Assembly (NCBI GenBank): GCA_001579985.1
Contig: LRSR01009078.1
Span: 1 to 23,977, forward strand
DNA: 23,977 bases
Source: Hypsibius dujardini
Taxonomy: Eukaryota; Tardigrada; Eutardigrada; Parachela; Hypsibiidae
Reading direction: 5' to 3'
Below are positions 9,871 to 18,676 of the stretch, piece by piece; position 1 is the first letter of the stretch; each line of letters begins with the position of its first letter. The position numbers and the translations under genes are program-made. The notes under the pieces are model-generated. The model was given only the letters and a program-made list of their open reading frames with translations, was not told the origin of the DNA and ran no database searches.

Positions 9871-10488
9871 AGCTTTCATGTGGTTTTGAGGTCAATTGCA
9901 GTTCGTTGATGCTACTGATTGTCCTTAGCTACTGATTAGTAACTGCACAGCATTAAACTCATGATTGGCTGTGGTAAAGAGTTAGGGCGTGTCGAAGATT
10001 CTCATGATTGGCTGTGGTAAAGAGTTAGGGCGTGTCGAAGTTTCTCATGATTGGTTGTGGTATAGAGTTAGGGCGTGTCGAAGTCAAACTACTGACCAAC
10101 GGTCAACGCCAGCGTGGACTATCTAATTATGCTTCGCTACTCCTATTCGGCAGCACGAGAGGGCTACGTAGGAGCTGAGCCTACGTTCTCTTTAGGTTAT
10201 ACAGGCTGCACTCATTTTACACCCTAGGCCTACCACTAGAAATTGAGGCGGGCCTTTGCGCCTGTTCACCAGCCAATCACCGCGAAATTTGAATTTCGAC
10301 TTGCTCTCTTGTCTCTCTTCTCTTTCAACTGCGTTGTTCATTTTTCGGACTTTCATTTCTGGCATTTCTCTTCCGCGAAGCTGAACTTTTTCCTCTCGCT
10401 GTCGTGCCCTACTTACGTTTTTCCTCCCGATTTCAAATCCGTTTCCTTATATTTTTTAACCGATCCTCAGTCTTTCTCCGCCACGTGG
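9871..10488. other. Intergenic region golgin-84 / TSR gene
   Basis: Contains the golgin-84 3' end (ATTAAA at 9952), a 43-bp three-copy repeat (9958-10083), a small inverted repeat ACGTAGG/CCTACGT with a 7-base loop near 10165-10190, and a pyrimidine-rich 5' flank of the TSR gene (10290-10480). No exon was recognised. Confidence 0.6.
9958..10083. repeat. 43-bp direct repeat, three copies, each with ATTGG
   Basis: The unit CTCATGATTGGCTGTGGTAA followed by AGAGTTAGGGCGTGTCGAAG begins at 9958, 10001 and 10044. The third copy differs at a few bases. Each copy has GATTGGCTG or GATTGGTTG, an inverted CCAAT box. The array lies about 400-530 bases before the TSR gene start codon. Confidence 0.92.
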
Positions 10489-13400
10489 ATGAGGATGGAT
10501 TATCTGAGATTATGCACGGGCCTGCTGTTCATCCTCATCTCCCGCACACAGGATGGAACTTCTGCAGGTAAAATAAACGAGGTCGCGGGGTCGCCGATTT
10601 TTTCCCTCCGTAATTTGGTCGAAAATTCATCCTCCCGCTATTTCCCCCTGCAGATTCTGACGTTCATCCGAGGGGGCTTTCCAGCAAATTCGCCGACAAC
10701 CGGCCGTACCTGCCAAGGAAGGAGAATAGCACGCTCTCCTTCGACATCGCCACGGGAAAGCTCCTCGACACTCCTTCGACAGGGAAGCGCAAGGAGAGGG
10801 TAGTCAGCTCGGTGCGGCTGCTGATTCAAGTCATCAACGGGACGGCCTATCCATCGAACGGCACAGCGGGCGGGTCCGGGTCGTCAGGAGGTGCGACGGA
10901 GGATGAGGAGGAAGAATCTCAAGGACGGCAAGAGGTTCAGCTGCACCACACAGAGGAGGCGAGCGAGGCCGACGCAGGCGGGGATTCAGCTTCTGACGCT
11001 GACGATGATCAAATTCAGCAGATTTCTGACGAGAGCGGGGAGTCGATGAGTGTCATTTTAGTCAGTGATGACAAGAGACGTCCTCAGCGATATCCATCTA
11101 CCAAGAAAAATTCTCACCGTGCATCCAGCACCACTGCCAGTTCCCTTACCGCGGATGACGTTGCCTCGTCGGATAGTGATGATGCGGAGGAGGAGAATGA
11201 GATTTCTGGACCCACCGGCCACATGATCAACGGGAGTCTAGTGGACGAAGACGAAGACAACAACGGAGAAGACTTGCCGGCCTCCGCGCATGAGCATCCT
11301 TCCACCTCCGACGCATCTTCTGGCGAAGAATCCGAATCAGTTGAAAATGGTGATGCTGAGGAGGAGGAGGAGGAAGAGGAGCCGGTCACAAAAAGACCCC
11401 CTCGACGTAAGACTACTTCCACGACGACAGAGTCTGTCGATGAGGAGGAAGTGGAGAGAGAGCACCAGGATTCCGAGCTGGAAGCGGAGGAGAATGCCGA
11501 TTGTGACTGTGACGAGTACGGAAATCCCCTACACGGTGACTCTGCGGAACATCATGGTAGGTACAGGGGGCATGATTTTTTGTTGACGTCTTTAAAAATC
11601 TTCCCATTCATTCTCTCTGGAATCGATTTTGTGGTGAATTTGTTCGAAATGAGATTTCATTTGAATCACCTGCTGGATAATTTCTTATTTTTGCAAACCT
11701 CATTTTATGATGTGCTTTTTGCTCACAGGCGGCAAGGAATCCTTCCGCTTCAGTGACTGGACCAAGTGGACCGCCTGCAAGCCCGTCAATCGTACCCACA
11801 GTGTTCGCGAGCGAGTTCGCTTCAAACTGCTGAGCGACACCGATTCCGAGCCGGAAATGAAGATTCAAACCGAGGCCTGCGAGTCTTCCGAATTAGCACG
11901 TACGTATAGTCTACGGACGGAAGAACGGTGATTCTTCCTCTCGCCTGGTCTCTTCCTCTCGCTCTTTGCCTTTTTCTGTTCACATAAAATTGATGCTTGC
12001 AAATTGTATGCAGTTATTCCCGGCTTCCTGTCCCAGTGGTCGGGTTGGTCCGGCTGCAGCAGCACCTGCGACTCTGGTGTGCAGACCCGATTCCGCGCCT
12101 TGATTGGACCGGCCATCTACCGGGACGGAATGGACCACGACGCGCTGACGGAAACGCGCGCCTGTGAGCTGAAGAAGTGCATCAGTAAGTTCATCTGCGT
12201 GTCAGGCATTTCTCTCCTTTAGTTACGCTGTTAGTTTTACTGGATATGCGTTTCTGTCTGTAGAAATCGTGGAGACTCCTGCCTTGCTCGGTGAGTGGAC
12301 GCCCTGGTCCTCCTGTTCGCGGACCTGTGACGAGGGCATCCGGACGCGATACCGGCGCTGTGTGCTCGTGTCAACCGCTGCCTACGTGTCATATCCTGAT
12401 CTGCCGGTGACGGAGCGAGTCCACCTCCCTAAGCCCCATCCTACGACTAGGGAACGATGTCTGGCGAGTCACATCATGCCGACCGAGGGGATTCAGACAC
12501 GCCCGTGTGAGCTTGCGAAATGTATCCGTAAGTCTTATTCTCTCATTCAGTTTTTGTTCGAATCGCAACTTCTACTTTTCTCGCGAGGTTTTTTATGATT
12601 CCGTCTCAAACAGACGAACAGGCAGGCAGACAGACAGACAAACAAACAGGCAGGCAGACAAACAGGCAGACAGACAGACAGGCAGGCAGGCAGACAAACA
12701 GACAGACAAACAGTACGAGTCAGACAAGCCGGCGCACATACAGACATAGGTTGATATATTAGAAGCTATATATATGAACGAACAGAACTTCACGATCTTA
12801 TTTTTGACTGCTGAGATGAGACTGCTTTGTCATTAGATGATTGTCTTGTCACGTTTAGTCAACTGGCTAGCTAAAAACTTCCTCAAAACACCCGTTTTTG
12901 TTTAGGAATCGTGGAGACGCCGACCTTCCTCGATGAGTGGAGTAAGTGGTCGCCCTGCTCGAGGTCCTGCGGCGGTGGACTGCGAACACGCTACCAGCAG
13001 TGCGTGCTGGTCTCCTCGGCTCAGTACGTGTCCCATCCCGATGTGCCTGTCGTTGAGGAGGTGGCCATTCCCGAACCCCGCGCGGTGCCTCGTCGGCGTT
13101 GTACAGCCAACAGCTCCGACCCGACTGAGGGCATCGAATCGTCCTGCTGTGCGGCGATTTTATGTCCAGGTATGATAATCCTCTCGTGCTTTTACTGAGC
13201 TGTCGGAGAGCGTCTTCATTGTTGATTCCTGGTTGTAGGTGAAGAGTCCATCGTTGACGACCGCTACGCTGCTGAAGTCCTCTACCCAGGTTGGCAAACT
13301 TTTTTTGACCCACCCTTTCCTATAGTATATTTTTATTTAAATAACTTTAAATAATTTAATTTAAATATTGTTATAATTTATTTATAGTCTTGTTTTAAAT

Positions 13401-15209
13401 GCTGAAATTGTGAACTTTCTTTTAAACCAAATACGGTTTTGCTTTTATTTTAATTGACTTTGATTTATTTTTAGTTTGAGTGACTTTGTTAAGTGAGACT
13501 TTTTTGTGTGTGACATGCCGAGGATCTGCTTTTTGGAAGTTTATTCCGGCCTTTTTGTTCGCTAGGTAAACTGGCCGTGGCGGAGAAGCAGCAAGGAACC
13601 GGAACCCTTTACACCACTCCTTCCTCTTACTTGACTACGCCGGAAACTTCCTACCAGGCGACCACCATCTCGTACACCTCTGGACGGAACACCGCTGGCC
13701 GTTTGATGCCATCCGAGGATGTTTCGGACAAAGACTATGAGGAGTTGTCCTACACGACCGGTCGACCGCACACATACCTTTCTTCGACCTTGTCGCCGCA
13801 TTACGCTCCACCGGTGCAGCAGCAGTATGCTCCTCCACCGGTGCAGCAGCAATACGTTCCTCCACCGGTGCAGCAGCAGTACGCTCCTCCACCGGTGCAG
13901 CAGCAGCTTCCTCCAGCACCACATTATCCAGCTCAGGTTCAACAGCAAGCTGTGGCACCCGTTTACCAACCGCTGCAGGTCCCCTCGTACCAACCAGTGG
14001 CGCCACCTGCCCCTGCGTATCCTGCTGCCGGGAAGAATTACTCTGGTCAAGTTCTACCTAATTCTCCTGCGGTAATTGTTGGGATAGGACTGAGATAGAA
14101 ATAATAATTTTGAACTGTTCTCTACTTGATCTCATTATGACTTGTACGTGATAACTGCAGGGTTGCCTTGTCTGGATTGTTAGTATAGAATGTCTGTGTC
14201 TTGACTATTATGTTTATCTGTTTGTCTGGATTTCTAGTGTGGTACGTCTGTCTGCCTTGATTTCTCCCAGTCCGTCTGTTTTTCTTTCTGTGTGTCTGTG
14301 TTGTCTCACGGTCTGCTTGCCTGTCTGTTGTTTTAGTTGTCTTTTTGGATGATTAGTGTTTACCTCTGCATGCCTGCCTGTCTGGAATGTCTGTCATATT
14401 TTTGTGTCCGTCTGAGATGTTCTCCTTTCTGTTCCATTCTTTTGTCTGTCTGCTCTCACCGTTTACTGACAGAACATTCCAGTTCTGCCCCGACAGTGAT
14501 TACGGTTCGATTTTGGTCGCTATCTATCTGCTTTTCTTTCCCTCACGTCGTGTTTTTGTGCGTATTTTAGGTTCAACAACGCGTTCCCACATCAACGGTC
14601 TACCCTTCCCCCGGAGATGGACAGCCTACCACGGCGACCCCGACTCAGTACAACTACAACAAAACCGGCACCGTGGTCCAGCGACCTATTGTCTACGACG
14701 TCAGCCCTCCGTCTCCTGCCCCTGCATCCGGTCCCTCTGTGGGCAACATGACTGCCACACAGCCGAAAGTTCTCTGCGTTTCGCTCAACTCCTCCGACGC
14801 AAAGACTGCCTCAGCCGTGCAGTACAGTTTCGTTAACGGTAGCGGACGTGTTCTTCCTCCGGCAGTGCTTCCCTTGAATGGCGGCGGCGGCGGCAATCCA
14901 TCTTCCGCTCCAGTGTCCGTTCCCGCTACGGTCAAGGCGCCTGAAATTGTGTACCCACCTCCTCCTGCCCCACCCGTCATGTCGATTCAGTATTCTGCAC
15001 CGCCGGTCTTGGTGGTCGAACCTCCTCGTCCGGTTCAGCAGGCACCGCCGTCGAATGTCAGTCCGGTGGACCTGCCCATGGTGTATCAGGTGCGACCGCC
15101 GACGCGATACGAACCGATGGCGACGGCTGCGCCGTTGGATGTATACGCTGCTCGCCGGTACCAGGAGGAGAACCAGGTGGACTATGACGACTATGAGGAG
15201 CGTCACTGA
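10489..15209 (+). CDS. Secreted protein with four thrombospondin type 1 repeats, acidic N-region and Pro/Gln-rich tail
   Basis: I recognise no orthologue. Coding exons: 10489-10567, 10654-11556, 11729-11899, 12014-12184, 12264-12527, 12906-13169, 13239-13289, 13566-14071, 14571-15209; all junctions agree in phase, total 1015 residues. Residues 1-26 form a signal peptide (core CTGLLFILIS). Residues about 60-327 are strongly acidic with Asp/Glu/Ser tracts. TSRs lie at about 331-384 (FSDWTKWTAC), 385-441 (LSQWSGWSGCSSTC), 442-529 (LGEWTPWSSCSRTC) and 530-617 (LDEWSKWSPCSRSC). Repeats 2-4 have WxxW (C-mannosylation) and Cxx(S/T)CxxG (O-fucose) motifs; repeat 1 lacks the latter. The tail has four PPVQQQ units, then Pro-rich sequence and an acidic Tyr-containing end (VDYDDYEERH). 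There are several N-glycosylation sequons and no membrane anchor. Exons 2-7 are all phase 1-1. Likely an extracellular matrix or cuticle protein (inference). Confidence 0.85.
12611..12732. repeat. CAGA/CAGG microsatellite in TSR-gene intron 5
   Basis: Mixed CAGA, CAGG and CAAA units between the exons for TSR3 and TSR4. Confidence 0.95.
13290..13565 (+). other. AT-rich intron 7 of the TSR gene
   Basis: Intron between the 51-nt exon 7 and exon 8. It is strikingly AT-rich (TTTAAATAA-type strings around 13320-13400) compared with the surrounding GC-balanced exons. No exon was recognised. Confidence 0.7.
13803..13911 (+). repeat. 27-bp coding repeat (Y-A/V-P-P-P-V-Q-Q-Q)
   Basis: Four consecutive units of about 27 bp inside exon 8 of the TSR gene, each containing CCACCGGTGCAGCAGCAG. 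They encode YAPPPVQQQ with one Ala-to-Val change and a shorter first unit. Nucleotide identity between units is high, so the coding repeat arose by recent tandem duplication. Confidence 0.92.
14072..14570 (+). other. Intron 8 of the TSR gene, degenerate TCTG-rich sequence
   Basis: Many diverged TGTCTG units (about 14190-14460) suggest an old, decayed tetranucleotide array. Donor GCG/GTAATT at 14072 and acceptor TATTTTAG at 14570 bound it; the junction is phase 0. Reading through the donor would end the protein eight codons later (TAG at 14096-14098). Confidence 0.7.
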
Positions 15210-16268
15210 GAGGGACAGATGTGTTTGTGTTTTATTCGTTCGTATGGTGCTTTATGTCTTTTTTGCTCATCCTTTTTTTTGGTGATGGCAACCCTGTGAT
15301 GATTGCAAGTTTTATGACTGATTTTTAGTGCGTTTGGATCGATATATTTTTTACTAGAAATGTCTTCTTTTTTAGCTTTTTCCTGGTGATGATGATTTTT
15401 TGTCTTGAGAGTTTTTCTGTCTTGCCCGGGGTTCGGCTGCGGTGTCGTCGATTTTATCGCTTTTTGCCCCGTGTGTATTTGTGGGACTTTTGGACAATGC
15501 CGAGCATGATGGTTAAATGTCTGGCTGTATATTTCGGAGGTTTTTCTCACGGATCTTGTAATTGGGGCTACAGGAAACTGCTGCACAGGCCCGTCGCTGC
15601 TTTCGACGTTTTCAGTGACTAATTTCGTAGATACAGGTTATGCAACACTACTCACTGCGCAAGTACGATCAGTATGAGGGAAGGGCGCTGGTATGGGCCA
15701 CCGGGGGGCGAGGGGGCGCCTTGTTACCGATTGATCGAAAACTGATGAGTCACTGCATAGTCAGCGCCCTCTATAGGGAGCTTTTCCCAACCGTCCAATT
15801 ATTTCGTCTTTTAAACATGTTCCCACTTTTCTTCGTATCTGATACACGTTCCATCGGGGTTATCGATCATTCTCCCTGGCGTGATAGCCAGAACCTGTCT
15901 GGAAGTTGTGATTCTAAGGTGGCCCATTCCGAGACCTCTTCCTCATACTGTAGACATTAATGTCTAGCCTTCAACCCGAGATGTCGTGTCTGACCCAATT
16001 AATATCTCTCAATTTCATCTATCCGCTTGTAGGACATTTGTAACGGACAACCGAGCCAAGTGACGAGTTTACACAAGACGTAGACGCGATCGCCGCTCGT
16101 CAGCAAATGCTCAGGTCACTCTGCGCAGTAGCCAGTGAAAATAAATGTAATGTCTCGCCAAACATAGTGAATCGATCGTTTTACACATCTACCGTAAGTG
16201 AGAAAAAGGATCCGGCCAAATGTCGAATTGCGGCTCAGAACGCTGCAAAAGGGGAACGATCCAGGATA
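15210..16268. other. Tail-to-tail intergenic region, TSR gene / PSMB1
   Basis: Must contain both 3' UTRs. 15210-15640 is T/G-rich on the plus strand. No canonical plus-strand AATAAA was seen close to the TSR stop; one is near 16141. A 106-codon open frame at 15640-15960 lacks recognisable protein features and is not called. A perfect 16-bp palindrome is at 15951-15966. Confidence 0.55.
15951..15966. repeat. Perfect 16-bp palindrome
   Basis: TAGACATTAATGTCTA is exactly its own reverse complement. It lies in the tail-to-tail spacer. A function is not evident. Confidence 0.9.
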
Positions 16269-17975
16269 TTAATCCCGTCGCAATTGGTATTCCGTGGTTT
16301 CAGTGCCCTTCGCCGTGATGGCCATCAGTGTGACCGTGTCGCCGGTGTAGACGTCGCGCTCGGCGGCAGCCAGAAAGGAATCCTTCAACAGCTTCACCGC
16401 CTTCTCCAGGGTCAACTCCGGCGGCGCCTGGATCGGCACGTCACTGAGCGTTTTCTTCGCTCCGATCTGAAAACATACCGAGTTAGCAAACATCGCAGTT
16501 GGTGGAAGAGCAAAGTCTTTCAGCCAATCGACGGCGACGGACCTGGTTGTTCAAGAAAGGATGCACCAAATTCTCTGCACTGCCCTGGATGACGTAGTCA
16601 AAGAATTCCGGAGTACCAATGGGATCGTAGGAAGCAACCAGTCCCCGGCCTGAAATTGAAACAGGATAGTTTAAATAAAATTTAACAGATGCTGAACCAA
16701 GCAAATCGATCAATCAATCAATCAGCCAAGCACGACCAAGCAAATCGATCAATCAATCGATCGAAAAGGCAGGCTGAACCAAGCAAATCGATCAATCAAT
16801 TAATCAATCAGTCAGGCTGAACCAAGCAAATCAATCAATCAGTCAGGCTGAACCAAGCAAATCTATCAATCAATCAGCCAGGCAAAAGAATAGCTGCCTC
16901 GGTTCGGTTTTTTTTAGCACAAATGAGCAACAGCACCTGAAGCACCGATAATTAAAACTAACTCACCCTCTCGGTCGAGGCCTGCGACGATGGGGCGCAC
17001 ATAGTATGGAAAGAAGCGTCGGCCGTACAGCGTCGGCAGGAGCAGCGCCATCATCGCCTTCGTGGACATTTCCTCGCCGTGCTCGTGGACATACAACTGC
17101 AACGCCAGAGTCCAGTTTAAAAATTCCCTCTGAGAAAAATAAGTAGCTCTTATGTTGGGATTCTACAACGCCTTGCCCACCTTCATGCGAATTTCAAGCT
17201 GCTTCACCAGCGTCAGCACATCTCCGTGGAAGCCAGCACAAGCGAAAACTGTCACTTTCGACCTATGAAAAAAGTGCGGTTATAATTTTATCTTACTGGC
17301 TTCGCAAGCCTTGTCGTAGGTCTGTCCGTTTATAGAGAAATTCGTGAAACGGAAAGACCGATCACGAAAACCGGCACCAAAATCAAATAACTGCACAACA
17401 CTGTCAATCAATCAATCGATCAATGAACCAATGAACCGATCAATCAATCGACCAATCAACCAATTGATCAACGGCATTAAAAAAATTAAAATGGAATTTT
17501 GCTCCCGCGAATGTTCCACCGATCGATCGAAAATTTTATTTCATTAAAATTTTCAATTGCAAATAAAACTCTCAATTTAACCTGAATTTAGTCCAACCAG
17601 ATCAGAAAACTGACTGAATGGAAACTGAATCCGAAAATAATAAGGAAGCTGATCAATCAAGCGATCAATCTGACGCAAGCACGACATTTCAATTAATTCG
17701 ACAGTTCGATTTTCGATCAAGCAGAACTTACAGAGGGTAGATTTTGGGGGTGAAACGAGAGAGGATGGTGGAACCAGTGCTGAGTCGACTGTCACTGGCG
17801 ATGAGGACGTAGTCCTGGCCAGCAATGGCTGCCACGGTGCTGCAAAAAATAACCACAACAAGGATGAAATTTCTTCAAGAGGCAAATTTTCAAATCGTTT
17901 TTTCATTCAGTCAGTGAGATGCCAGTATAACACCACTCACCCTCCGTTGTCATCGTAGGGATCGAAATGGCCCAT
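16269..17975 (-). CDS. PSMB1: Proteasome subunit beta type-1 (beta-6)
   Basis: Non-catalytic beta-6 subunit of the 20S proteasome. Coding exons (minus): 17975-17941, 17839-17732, 17262-17181, 17096-16967, 16649-16543 and 16466-16269; phases 2, 2, 0, 1, 0 join to 219 residues (human 241). The start MGHFDPYDDNGGTVAAIAG matches the core beginning NGGTxLAIAG, with a short N-terminal extension. Conserved blocks are YVLIASDSRLS, AGFHGDVLTL, GRRFFPYYV, GLDREG, SYDPIG, NNQ and AAERDVYTGD, ending EYQLRRD. As expected for beta-6, there is no propeptide ending at a catalytic threonine. The exon 4 acceptor at 17097 was preferred over one further upstream because it restores RMK-LYVHEH alignment with the human RLK-MYKHS. 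The gene is divergent from VPS11, with 430 bases between start codons. Confidence 0.94.
16691..16882. repeat. About 40-bp AATC-containing minisatellite in PSMB1 intron 5
   Basis: Five imperfect copies beginning (GCTGA)ACCAAGCAAATC, each followed by two to four ATCA units and a CAGCCAG or CAGTCAG end. Unit length varies through the number of ATCA units. Confidence 0.9.
17403..17470. repeat. (AATC)n microsatellite in PSMB1 intron 2
   Basis: ATCA units with GAACCA and GACCA variants in the 469-base intron between coding exons 2 and 3. Confidence 0.88.
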
Positions 17976-18405
17976 TTTGATGCGTGGAGAAAATTGTGAA
18001 TTAAAGTGACTCTAAAAGCGAAAGAAATTTCTGTCGAAAAAATCAACACAGAAAGTGAAGCAGACAGGGACCTCGTCGGAAGATCCGCAGCGTCAGGATG
18101 AGCTATAACGAACATGCAAGCATTAGCTCGTAAATGTACATGCGGGCAGCAATCGAACGTGCGCGTTAAATCACCGAACAATAACGTGTACAATCCGAAT
18201 CATGAGAACAGAAAAACAAAAAAAGGTTTTTTATTTTTCATCAACGTCACTTTTAAACTATTGTTTTCGTTGTCGAAACTGTCATTATATATATATATAT
18301 ATATTATAATCGCGAAGAAATTAGCTTTCATACCTGGTTTTTTCACTTTCGGCCAGGGACTAGGAAGGGTCTGCATTCTGCACGGAGAATTATTTTCAGC
18401 CGGAG
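17976..18405. promoter_or_regulatory. Putative bidirectional promoter of PSMB1 and VPS11
   Basis: The start codons of two divergent genes are 430 bases apart, so both 5' UTRs and core promoters should fit here unless extra 5' exons exist. It includes a (TA)n run at about 18283-18303. No specific binding site could be assigned with confidence. Confidence 0.5.
18283..18303. repeat. (TA)n microsatellite
   Basis: About ten TA units in the PSMB1/VPS11 divergent spacer, roughly 110 bases before the VPS11 start codon. Confidence 0.92.
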
Positions 18406-18645
18406 ATGTCGCTCAATCAGGTGTGCCTGCATTTAAAATGCTCCAAGTCGCTGTGCTTCGCGTAACTGGGAATTCAATAACTTTTTACAGTGGCGGAAGT
18501 TTGCCTTCTTCGACAAAAAAATCGTCAAGAATGAGAGCGGTGAGCCATTTGACGCCCTGAAGGTACGTCGCGGCGGGCGGGATTTTGCTGCTGAACGACT
18601 GATTGACTGATTGATTTACCACTCCGAATTGGTTAATAAATAGAG

Positions 18646-18676
<31 letters not shown>

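Noticed and set aside
13562-14050. Minus-strand frame with repeated LLLHRWR
   Set aside because: Antisense shadow of the PPVQQQ coding repeat in TSR-gene exon 8.
15640-15960. 106-codon plus-strand frame between the TSR gene and PSMB1
   Set aside because: No recognisable domain, signal or splice sites; lies where two 3' UTRs are expected. Transcript data could reopen it.
17097-17180. Longer PSMB1 exon 4 using the upstream acceptor, adding EFLNWTLALQ-type residues
   Set aside because: The frame is open, but the closer acceptor at 17097 restores alignment to the conserved beta-6 sequence without an insertion.
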